NCBI GenBank assembly: GCA_040377825.1
Contig: JBEINZ010000160.1
Coordinates: 1 to 7,667 of the forward strand
Direction of reading: 5' to 3'
Length of the DNA stretch: 7,667 bases
From: JBEINZ01 sp040377825
GTDB lineage: Bacteria; Pseudomonadota; Alphaproteobacteria; Rhizobiales; Ancalomicrobiaceae
The translations under genes were made by a program, and so were the position numbers. This document shows positions 1 through 6,411 of this stretch, piece after piece. Below the pieces are notes generated by a model. The model saw only the letters and a program-made list of their open reading frames with translations. It ran no database searches and was not told where the DNA came from. Position 1 is the stretch's first letter, and every line of letters starts with the position of its first letter.

Positions 1-508
1 ATGCAAATTGATTTATTGTTTAGAATTCATTAATACGGTCATGTATCTATGTTTTTTTCACGAAACAGCAGCAAATTGCCTTGTACTTGATGAAGAATAT
101 TTTGATTAACTCGGATTTTCCTTCAGTATAATTTGTTGTATAGAAATCTAACTTTTTTCCTCGTTACCCAATACGCTGCGGCGAGGGAAAGCGGCGCCAC
201 ATGGTGGCGTTCGATTTCATCCCATGCTCCTTTGCAATAGTTTGCTTCTTTCGATGTTTCACGGACAACTGAGATGTTTCAAATTGAAATAATCTGGAAA
301 TACAATATTGAGGGCTGTCAAATCTGAGATATAAGTTCCAGGCCTTACCTAACAACACGAAACACGGCGCGGACCACGCTCAAATGGTGCAAGCGGCCAG
401 GATCTCGCGGTCCTGATTCGCTAAATCGGGAGTGCCTAGCCGTCGACGCAGCCGCGCGTGGACCGCGATTACAATCTCGGGTCCTTGGTCTCAGCGACTA
501 TCGCGATG
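1..508. other. Gene-free left edge, AT-rich to about position 360
   Basis: No open reading frame here looks like a protein. By hand count positions 1-360 are about 37% GC, and 361-420 jump to about 63%, close to the rest of the window. Visible structure: a perfect TATAAT at 127-132; a 6-bp stem with a 3-base loop at 195-209 (CGCCAC/GTGGCG); the direct repeat GATGTTTCA at 253-261 and 273-281; the palindrome TTTCAA-A-TTGAAA at 277-289; and a 7-bp stem with one G-U pair at 412-430. None belongs to a named element. Because the gene to the left is not visible, this may be a long upstream region of an unseen neighbour or a foreign remnant. No tRNA, insertion sequence or CRISPR repeat was seen. Confidence 0.6.
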
Positions 509-1540
509 CTACGAACCGCCCGGGCAAACGCGATCCAGATACGACTGCCACAAGCACCCGGCGCGATGCCAGGTCAGAGGTCGCGCACAAGCCATAGCCC
601 CGGCAGAGAGAAGGGACGCCAGCGGCCCATGCCTCGCAAGTCGCACGGCCCAGTGCGCCAATTCAGCGAAACTGTCGGCAATAACGCCATTGATGCCGTG
701 CTGAACGCGTTCGCGGAGCGCACCGCGCCCAAGCGTGACAACCGGCACGCCGCACGCCTGCGCCTCGGCAGCCGCCAGGCAAAATGTTTCGTCGTCCGCA
801 CCAGGATAAAGCATCGCGGTGGCCGACCGATACGCATCGACCAAATCGCCACGATCCACACGGCCGAATACCGTCACCCCATGCGCCGCCAGAAACGCCG
901 CATCGTGGCCAACATCCGCCAAAGTCGCTCCATAGATATGAAACTCGGCCTCGGGCACCTTCGGATGCACAGCGCTAATCCATGCATCAAGGGTCGGCTT
1001 CAGCCCGCGGTGGGGCTGGGATGCCCAAATGAAACGGGCAAGCGCCGGCGTCGGGCGATCGTATGAGGCGTGAAATTGGCTCTGCACGCCATGGGGAATG
1101 ACTTCTCGGCTCGCGAACGGATAGAGCCGAGACATGCCTTGCGCGAGTTGCTGGCCGACGAAGACAGCGTGCGGTCGAACACTAAAATAGGCCGGCAATT
1201 GCCTTCGGCGAATAGCCTTCTCCAACGCGATCGGGTTGTGAACCCACAAAACCTTGGCGCCCACCGCGATAGCGGCAAGCGGTTTTGCATCGTTGCTACT
1301 GATCACGGCATCATACGGTTTCGATGCGGCGCGATCCAGCAAGGCGGCCAGCGGTCCGTTGCTGACGCCGCCGACGCGAACCACGCGGTCTGTCGGCGTC
1401 GCCAATTCAACATCGTGTCCCATCTCAGCAAGGGCGCGGCTCAATTCGACGTTGCACAGTTCTATGCCGCCGATATGCCCGACGGCTACCGATGCCAAAT
1501 CGAACGACACGGGCGATGGACAGACGAAAAGCAACTTCAT
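509..1540 (-). CDS. GT4-type (GT-B fold) glycosyltransferase
   Basis: This is a 343-residue cytoplasmic or membrane-associated retaining glycosyltransferase that would move a sugar from a nucleotide-sugar donor to an unknown acceptor such as a glycan or lipid. The N-terminal Rossmann half opens with MKLLFVCPSP at residues 1-10 and has a glycine-rich acceptor loop near residues 21-26 (GHIGGIE). The linker carries IPHGV (148-152), typical of family 4. The C-terminal half has the family EX7E motif: E251 and E259 in DETFCLAAAEAQACG. It is slightly short for GT4 (usually 350-400). The frame stays open upstream to 1747, but ATG 1540 is chosen because the first beta strand begins there and the upstream residues look like no domain. 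The ribosome site is weak (AGGG, 12 bases upstream). It stands alone with no other glycan genes in view, so the product cannot be named. Family assignment is firm; substrate is unknown. Confidence 0.88.
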   Translation of the reverse strand: MKLLFVCPSPVSFDLASVAVGHIGGIELCNVELSRALAEMGHDVELATPTDRVVRVGGVSNGPLAALLDRAASKPYDAVISSNDAKPLAAIAVGAKVLWVHNPIALEKAIRRRQLPAYFSVRPHAVFVGQQLAQGMSRLYPFASREVIPHGVQSQFHASYDRPTPALARFIWASQPHRGLKPTLDAWISAVHPKVPEAEFHIYGATLADVGHDAAFLAAHGVTVFGRVDRGDLVDAYRSATAMLYPGADDETFCLAAAEAQACGVPVVTLGRGALRERVQHGINGVIADSFAELAHWAVRLARHGPLASLLSAGAMACARPLTWHRAGCLWQSYLDRVCPGGS

Positions 1541-1618
1541 AAAGTCTAGTAACCCTGAAAGCACGGGTTTGACCAGCCGGTGCGCGTCAAGGCTGGGCCG
1601 GTTGCGATCCGAATAAAG

Positions 1619-1636
1619 GGCCTCGGTCGCGAGGCC
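1619..1636. other. Perfect 7-bp hairpin in the divergent spacer
   Basis: GGCCTCG and CGAGGCC pair perfectly around a GTCG loop. The element lies in the 112-base spacer between two divergent genes and ends 16 bases before the hydrolase ATG. Read on the minus strand it is followed by CTTTATT, a poor U-tract, so it could be a weak terminator of antisense transcription coming out of the hydrolase gene. On the plus strand it would be a leader hairpin just before the ribosome site. Which role, if any, applies is not decided by the sequence. Confidence 0.4.
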
Positions 1637-1652
1637 GCGATGGTGAACCGGT

Positions 1653-2780
1653 ATGTCGGCCTCGGAGTCCTCCACGATTATCATTGCCCGCGCGGATGCC
1701 AGCGAGGGGCTGGGCGCCTTGCGCGAGGCACTCTGGCAAGTCGCCAAGGGTCTCGCCGCCGTCGGGCGCGGGCCGCATCATTTGACTGGGATGACCTGGA
1801 CAGCGCCGGATCCGAGCGCGTTCCACCCGGCGCGCCATCTCGTTGATCTTGCCTATCGCGAGGTCTTCGCCGGTTTCCGCCCGCCGATCGAGCTCGCGGT
1901 CGCCGAGGACTCGGACCTAACAATACGCGCGGCCTATCGCGACCCACCCGCTACCCCGGAGAACTTGACCTTCGCGGGCTATTCGCTTGCCGAACTGGCT
2001 CGTCAATATAGCCCCCGGCTTCAGGCGGACGTGCGGCACGTGTTCCAGACATGGAGCGATGACGGCGCCGCCTTCCGTGCATCGCGGCATGGCCTCGATA
2101 TCGCCCATGGTCCCGGTCGGTTCGAGACGCTGGACCTCTATCGCCCGGTCGGCATCGCCAGACCGCCGCTCTGGGTCTTCATCCACGGCGGCTATTGGCA
2201 GGCATTGGACAAGTCCCAGCACGCCCAGTTCGCGCAAGGCATGCTTGTGGCCGGCTACGCCGTCGCCATGCTGAACCACACGCTCGCGCCGGACGCCCCG
2301 CTCGAACGCATCGTTTCGGAAATCACCGCCGCGTTGCGTTTCCTCGCCGTCGAAGCCGACCGGCTGGGTTTCGATCGCGACCGGATCCATGTCGCCGGCC
2401 ATTCCGCTGGCGGGCATCTGGCGGCCATGCTCGCCGCAAGCCAATCCGGCGTGAAGATCCGCTCGGCCTTGCTGCTGTCCGGCGTCTTCGACCTTGCCCC
2501 GCTCGCCCTTCTGCCGATGGGCCAAGTGCTCGGCCTGACCGATCCGGCCACCATCTCACGGCTTTCGCCCGCCGACATGCGGCCGCAGGCGGGCACGCGC
2601 ATCGCGCTCGCCGTCGGCGGGCTGGAAAGCGACGAGTTCAAGCGCCAATCACGCGACTTGGCCGAGGCCTGGGGCGCGCGGGCGCCCTTGATCGTCGACA
2701 GCGCGCATCACTTCAGTCTGCTCGATGGATTGATCGAGGGCGAGCTGCTGAGGCTTGCCCTCGATACGGCCTCGGACTGA
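1653..2780 (+). CDS. Kynurenine-formamidase-like alpha/beta hydrolase with N-terminal RidA-like domain
   Basis: This 375-residue protein has two parts. Residues about 20-97 resemble the C-terminal two thirds of a RidA/YjgF subunit: a helix (ALREALWQVAKGLAAVG), a strand and turn MTWTAPDPSAF, a helix ending YREVF, then a final strand pair to AAYR. The usual N-terminal RidA strands are missing, and the place of the RidA catalytic arginine reads PPIEL, without Arg. Residues about 106-375 are an alpha/beta hydrolase with the HGGYW oxyanion motif of arylformamidases (178-182), nucleophile S251 in GHSAG, a likely acid in GLESDEF (E325 or D327) and H353 in AHHFSLLD. It probably hydrolyses an amide or ester; N-formylkynurenine is only one candidate. 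The start is fixed closely by an in-frame TGA at 1644-1646; GGTGA at 1642-1646 is a moderate ribosome site. No signal peptide is seen. No kynurenine-pathway gene is nearby, so its role stays open. Confidence 0.85.
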   Translation: MSASESSTIIIARADASEGLGALREALWQVAKGLAAVGRGPHHLTGMTWTAPDPSAFHPARHLVDLAYREVFAGFRPPIELAVAEDSDLTIRAAYRDPPATPENLTFAGYSLAELARQYSPRLQADVRHVFQTWSDDGAAFRASRHGLDIAHGPGRFETLDLYRPVGIARPPLWVFIHGGYWQALDKSQHAQFAQGMLVAGYAVAMLNHTLAPDAPLERIVSEITAALRFLAVEADRLGFDRDRIHVAGHSAGGHLAAMLAASQSGVKIRSALLLSGVFDLAPLALLPMGQVLGLTDPATISRLSPADMRPQAGTRIALAVGGLESDEFKRQSRDLAEAWGARAPLIVDSAHHFSLLDGLIEGELLRLALDTASD

Positions 2781-2788
2781 CGTCTGTT

Positions 2789-3640
2789 TCAGGAAATCAG
2801 ACTGTATTCCCTGGCGAGCCCCTTCAGATAGGGCACGCCTTGATCGAGCACCTCGTAGCGGTCGCGCGCGACCGAGCGCCAGACCGAGAGCGCGGAGGCG
2901 ATTTCCGGCGGCAACGTGACGAAGCTTTCCATCACGAGGTCGCCGTCAAAACCGGAGTCCGACAGCGCCTCGAACACATCGCGCCAGTCGATCGTGCCGG
3001 TGCCGGGCACGCCGCGATCGCTTTCGGATAGATGGATATAGGTGCTGTGTTTGCCGGCGCGGCGGATACCGTTGCCGATACCTTTTTCCTCGATGTTCAT
3101 ATGGTAGGTGTCGAGGTGGATTGTCACATTCGGCTCGCCGATACGCTCGATCATGGCGATCGACTGCGCGGCCGTGTTGAGGAGATGGGTCTCGTAGCGA
3201 TTGCAGGGCTCGATGCCGATGGTCATGCCATAGTCGGCGGCACGCCGAGCGATCGGCTTCAAGGCCTTGGCGATATTGGCGAGTTCGCCTTCGGTCGGCG
3301 CCGCGCCGGAGCGCCAGCCGAGCGTCGAGTAGGTCACGCCGCACAGGATCTCGCAGCCGAGCGCATGCGCGGTGTCCAGCGCGCGATTGAGAAATCGTTC
3401 CGCGCGCTCGGGATGATGGACCGCATTGTCTTCCATCGGAAGACACAACGAGGCCGAGGGCGCAACGCCGTACTCCTTGAAGAGCGCGACTGAATGAGCG
3501 ACATCCACCGTTTCGGGCGTGAGGAGCGCGATCTCGATCAAATCGAGCCCGTAGCGAGCAGCTTCCGGGATAACAAGCTCGGCCGCTTCACGCGTCCAAG
3601 ATGCGGTCCAAAGGCTTGAATGCATACCAAGGCGGGCCAT
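2789..3640 (-). CDS. Ketose 3-epimerase of the D-tagatose/D-allulose 3-epimerase family
   Basis: This is a 283-residue TIM-barrel, metal-dependent cytoplasmic enzyme of the xylose-isomerase-like superfamily that would invert C3 of a free ketose (for example D-ribulose/D-xylulose, D-tagatose/D-sorbose or D-fructose/D-allulose). The four metal ligands are visible: E144 (IGIEP), D177 (HLDTYH), H203 (YIHLSE) and E238 (VMESF). Compared with remembered Pseudomonas cichorii D-tagatose 3-epimerase positions (152, 185, 211, 246), all are offset by exactly 8. Substrate-contact positions 158, 188 and 217 fall on E150, H180 and R209, so the active site looks complete. The start ATG has GGAG at 3648-3651, spacing 7. 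It is the last gene of the minus-strand set, 161 bases after the LacI gene, and ends 8 bases from the convergent hydrolase with no obvious terminator. Family is firm; the true substrate is not determinable. Confidence 0.87.
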   Translation of the reverse strand: MARLGMHSSLWTASWTREAAELVIPEAARYGLDLIEIALLTPETVDVAHSVALFKEYGVAPSASLCLPMEDNAVHHPERAERFLNRALDTAHALGCEILCGVTYSTLGWRSGAAPTEGELANIAKALKPIARRAADYGMTIGIEPCNRYETHLLNTAAQSIAMIERIGEPNVTIHLDTYHMNIEEKGIGNGIRRAGKHSTYIHLSESDRGVPGTGTIDWRDVFEALSDSGFDGDLVMESFVTLPPEIASALSVWRSVARDRYEVLDQGVPYLKGLAREYSLIS

Positions 3641-3647
3641 GGGGCGT

Positions 3648-3651
3648 CTCC
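3648..3651 (-). promoter_or_regulatory. Ribosome binding site of the 3-epimerase
   Basis: GGAG on the minus strand lies 7 bases before the ATG at 3640-3638 and supports that start. The rest of the 161-base leader (3641-3801) contains a short inverted repeat, AGCCG-GAT-CGGCT at 3680-3692 on the plus strand, but no convincing -35/-10 pair. Confidence 0.6.
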
Positions 3652-3801
3652 ATGCAGTTTTTTGTATCGTGGGGACTTAAGCCGGATCGGCTATGGGGTA
3701 TTCCGTTACTTGAGGATATCGGCCCGCTTGTGAGCTAGCCATAGTGAATTTGCATCATTTGAAGGATGGCGGGATCAAACGGAAGGGGGAACGGAGGCAA
3801 A

Positions 3802-4839
3802 TCACGATCGGGGCAACCCTCTCCATTCCAGGCTAACCGGAAGCCGAATGGATGCCGCGGGCGAGTCGTCACCGGCAATTCGCTTCATGAGCCGATCAAA
3901 CGCCGCATCGGCAATTTCCTTCACGGGCTGCTGTACCGCGCTCACTTCGGGATTGAAGACCCTCATCCATTCATAATCGTCGAAGCTGACGACCATCACA
4001 TCGATCCCCGGCTTAAGGCCGCGCCCCAGAATTGCCTTCAAGGCCCCGAGCGTAAGACGATTATTCAAGGCAAAGATAGCCTGAAGCTGCGGCCTCTCAA
4101 CGAGAAGTTTGCCGACGATTTGGGCGATCTCATCGACGATGAACCCAGCCTCCAGCACCACGGCCTCAACGCCGGCCGTCTGGAAGGCGGTCATCGCCCC
4201 TTCCGTGCGTTCACGAATGTTTCTCAGCGACAGGCTTGAGGCAAGCACCGCGACATGACGATAGCCATCTTCGAACAGTCGCTCGGCGGCGTCGCGCGCG
4301 CCGCCTTCGTTGTCGACCGCCACGATGTCGTAACCGGCTTCATCATCAGGTACTCGGTCGACAATAACAAACGGGATTCCGTCCGCGTCCAACCGGTCTG
4401 CGGCGGCAAAGGCTCCATCGCACGGGACGGCAATGACGCCAGCCGGGCGCCAAGCGGCAATCGCCGCGATTTCGGCGGCTTCCGTTTCGGGGTCGCCCAT
4501 CGACGTGCCGACGATCACGCGCCGTCCGCTGCTCAAGGCACGAGCCGAGATCCTCTCCACGATATTGGCGAAGAATGGATTGGTCAGTTCCGGGATGACC
4601 ACGCCGATCACGAGACTTTCGGCGCTGCGAAGGCTCGAAGCGGCAAGATCCCGTTTGTAACCAAGCCGATCCACCGCCTCGATGACTCGCGCAATGATTT
4701 CCGGCGCCACGTATCGACGCCGCGTTAGTGCATTGGACACGGTGGACGGGGATACGGCGGCCGCCTCGGCAACATCCCTAATTGTTACGCGGCGGATCGG
4801 CTTGCGAGTACCAAATCGGCCCTTTGCGTCATTCTCCAA
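3802..4839 (-). CDS. LacI-family transcriptional repressor
   Basis: This is a 345-residue DNA-binding regulator that responds to a sugar, presumably one handled by the neighbouring genes. The helix-turn-helix spans about residues 18-37 (VTIRDVAEAAAVSPSTVSNAL), and the hinge follows near 61-72 (YKRDLAASSLRS). The periplasmic-binding-type effector domain runs from about 76 (VIGVVIPELTNPFF) to the end, with the usual NIRERTEGAMTAF segment (207-219) and the SFDDYEW...VSAVQQP segment (285-305). Length is normal for the family. The start is TTG at 4839-4837, supported by AGGAG 6 bases upstream; the next in-frame Met is at residue 114, beyond the DNA-binding domain. A rare start codon could keep repressor levels low. 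It lies between xylB and the epimerase on the same strand, with an 88-base AT-rich leader holding a promoter-like and operator-like site, so autoregulation is plausible but inferred. Confidence 0.93.
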   Translation of the reverse strand: MENDAKGRFGTRKPIRRVTIRDVAEAAAVSPSTVSNALTRRRYVAPEIIARVIEAVDRLGYKRDLAASSLRSAESLVIGVVIPELTNPFFANIVERISARALSSGRRVIVGTSMGDPETEAAEIAAIAAWRPAGVIAVPCDGAFAAADRLDADGIPFVIVDRVPDDEAGYDIVAVDNEGGARDAAERLFEDGYRHVAVLASSLSLRNIRERTEGAMTAFQTAGVEAVVLEAGFIVDEIAQIVGKLLVERPQLQAIFALNNRLTLGALKAILGRGLKPGIDVMVVSFDDYEWMRVFNPEVSAVQQPVKEIADAAFDRLMKRIAGDDSPAASIRLPVSLEWRGLPRS

Positions 4840-4891
4840 GATATTCTCCTAGTATAGGCTCCAAGCAAAAACGATTTTATTATCCTCCAAG
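4834..4891 (-). repeat. Three direct copies of CTTGGAG (plus-strand CTCCAAG), 25-26 bases apart
   Basis: CTCCAAG occurs at 4834-4840, 4859-4865 and 4885-4891, with start-to-start distances of 25 and 26. The first copy overlaps the TTG start of the LacI gene and the third lies just downstream of the candidate -35 element. Even spacing in a short AT-rich leader suggests protein binding on a repeated face, but two to three copies of a 7-mer could arise by chance. Confidence 0.35.
4846..4850 (-). promoter_or_regulatory. Ribosome binding site that decides the TTG start of the LacI gene
   Basis: AGGAG on the minus strand is 6 bases before TTG 4839-4837. No in-frame ATG or GTG with a better site is present near the N-terminus, and the helix-turn-helix requires a start here. 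The CCTA-TAC-TAGG inverted repeat (4848-4858) could pair across part of the site, though the 4-bp stem is weak. Confidence 0.7.
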
Positions 4892-4919
4892 AAATACTAT
4901 ACCCTGTCAAGCTTAGACA
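4879..4919 (-). promoter_or_regulatory. Candidate promoter with overlapping palindrome before the LacI gene
   Basis: On the minus strand a perfect TTGACA (4910-4905) is followed after 20 bases by GATAAT (4884-4879). The boxes are good but the spacing is longer than the ideal 17. The -35 box lies within TGTCTAAGCTTGACA (4919-4905), an imperfect palindrome with TGTC/GACA ends and an AAGCTT core, similar in layout to LacI-family operators (TG..AA....TT..CA). This would give the repressor its own autoregulated promoter. It is unproven. Confidence 0.4.
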
Positions 4920-4927
4920 CAGCAAAA

Positions 4928-6406
4928 TTAACGTGCCGTCAGTTCGGCTCTGTATAGAGCACGGTAGCGTTCAAGTCGCAGCTTAAGCCAAGCCAGATCT
5001 TTGTTGGCGGAGAACGATGCTCTTATTGGCATCGCGGCAAGAAGTTCTGCTTCGGTCCCGGCTTCCACGGCAAGCATGCCGAGCCGCGCCGCGCCGAAGG
5101 CCGCGCCAACTTCGGCGGACTCCGGCACATCCAGCGTCAGCCCGGTAGCGTCCGCGATAAGCTGCGCCCAGTATGCGCTCCGTGCGCCGCCGCCGACCAA
5201 CATTGTGTTCGTCGGGCGCGCGCCGGCCGCATCAAGAACATCAAGTCCATCCGCGAAGGCGAATGCGACGCCTTCCAGAACGGAATAGGCGAGCGCGGCG
5301 GCGTCATGCTCGGCGGTCAAGCCGGCGAAAAGCCCCGTTGCGGATGGATCGTTGTGCGGCGTGCGCTCGCCGGTCAGATAGGGCAGAAAAATCGGGGCTC
5401 GCCGGACGCGCGTTGAATCCGCCGCGAAGGCTTCCGCCTTGGTGAGGAGACCGCCGATATCCGCCGCGTGGCCGGTCAGCCGCGCGACCCAATCAAGGGC
5501 TGACGCAGCCGACAGGATGACCGACATCCCGTGCCAGCGACCGGGAAGCGCGTGACACATCGCATGCATCGTGCGCTCGGGCCGCGCCACGAAGCGGTCA
5601 GTCACAGCGAAGAGGACGCCAGATGTCCCAAGCGAAAGGAAGCCACGACCCGCCGAAACCGCACCGATGCCGACCGCGGATGCCGCATTGTCGCCCGCGC
5701 CCCCGGCAATCGGGATGCGCCGGCCGGCAAGACCCCAGGACGCCAAGAGGTCGGTGGAGAGGTTCGCCGATGGTTCGGAGCCTTCGACCAGATCGGGCAT
5801 ATATGCGCGCGAAAGGCCGGAGCCCTCGAGCAGCACCTCGTCCCAACGGCGCCCGGCAATGTTCAGCCAGAGCGTGCCGCTGGCGTCCGACAGGTCGCAG
5901 ACATAAGCCCCGGACAACCGATAGCGGACATAGTCCTTTGGCAAGAGAACCTTCGCGGTCGCGGCGAAAACATCGGGCTCATGATTGGCGACCCACATCA
6001 CCTTCGGCGCGGTGAAGCCCGGCATGGCGATATTCGCCGCATGCGCGAGAAAATCCGGAATGCGCCGTTGCAATTCAGCGCATTCCGCCGATGAACGACC
6101 GTCGTTCCACAGGATCGCTGGCCTAAGGACACGCCCGCCTCGATCGAGCAATGTCGCGCCGTGCATCTGTCCGGAAAGCCCGATGCCCGCGAGCCCGAGC
6201 CAGTCCCGAGGGGCTTTTTCTCGGATGCGATCGACGGCCCCGAGCGTCGCCTGCCACCAATCCTCGGGGTTCTGTTCGGACCAAAGCGGATGGGGGCGCG
6301 CAACGGTTAAGGCAACCGAGGCTTCAGCGACGATGAACTGACGCTCGTCGAGCAACACCGCCTTGACGGAGGATGTGCCGACATCGATTCCAAGAAATTT
6401 CGACAT
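4928..6406 (-). CDS. xylB: Xylulokinase (FGGY carbohydrate kinase)
   Basis: This 492-residue cytoplasmic kinase phosphorylates D-xylulose with ATP to D-xylulose 5-phosphate, which enters the pentose phosphate pathway. The N-terminal FGGY domain starts GIDVGTSSVKAVLLD (6-20) with the phosphate-binding loop and D8. The xylulokinase signatures LSGQMHG (77-83), ILWNDGR (98-104) and MPGFTAPKVMWV (128-139) follow. The catalytic base is expected to be D239 in GGAGDNAASA (the E. coli enzyme uses D233). The C-terminal ATP domain has LSLGTSG (257-263), LPYLTGERTP (341-350) and GGGARS (405-410). Length matches E. coli XylB (484). The gene begins 5 bases after the dehydrogenase stop, so the two are co-transcribed and likely translationally coupled; the ribosome site (GAGAT) lies inside the end of the upstream gene. 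FGGY enzymes can vary in substrate, but the signatures are specific enough for xylulokinase. Confidence 0.93.
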   Translation of the reverse strand: MSKFLGIDVGTSSVKAVLLDERQFIVAEASVALTVARPHPLWSEQNPEDWWQATLGAVDRIREKAPRDWLGLAGIGLSGQMHGATLLDRGGRVLRPAILWNDGRSSAECAELQRRIPDFLAHAANIAMPGFTAPKVMWVANHEPDVFAATAKVLLPKDYVRYRLSGAYVCDLSDASGTLWLNIAGRRWDEVLLEGSGLSRAYMPDLVEGSEPSANLSTDLLASWGLAGRRIPIAGGAGDNAASAVGIGAVSAGRGFLSLGTSGVLFAVTDRFVARPERTMHAMCHALPGRWHGMSVILSAASALDWVARLTGHAADIGGLLTKAEAFAADSTRVRRAPIFLPYLTGERTPHNDPSATGLFAGLTAEHDAAALAYSVLEGVAFAFADGLDVLDAAGARPTNTMLVGGGARSAYWAQLIADATGLTLDVPESAEVGAAFGAARLGMLAVEAGTEAELLAAMPIRASFSANKDLAWLKLRLERYRALYRAELTAR

Positions 6407-6411
6407 GGGTG

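Noticed and set aside
164..358. Minus-strand open frame of 64 codons in the AT-rich edge
   Set aside because: It begins with GTG, has no ribosome site and no family-like pattern.
412..430. Stem-loop after the glycosyltransferase stop as a terminator
   Set aside because: The 7-bp stem (one G-U pair) is not followed by a T-tract on either strand and lies about 80 bases past the stop.
458..1066. Plus-strand open frame of 202 codons
   Set aside because: Antisense to the GT4 gene, which has the EX7E motif; the translation has no recognisable fold.
1569..1596. H-type RNA pseudoknot from the interleaved repeats
   Set aside because: The order of the arms fits, but the connecting loops would be zero bases long, which is not sterically possible.
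1541..1747. N-terminal extension of the glycosyltransferase by 69 codons
   Set aside because: The extra residues precede the first beta strand of the fold, look like no domain, and would overlap the start of the divergent hydrolase gene.
2781..2788. Bidirectional terminator between the convergent hydrolase and epimerase
   Set aside because: Only 8 bases separate the stops and no GC stem with flanking T-tract was found around them.
2195..3031. Plus-strand open frame of 278 codons
   Set aside because: Its arginine- and proline-rich translation crosses the end of the hydrolase and runs antisense into the epimerase; both of those are confirmed by family motifs.
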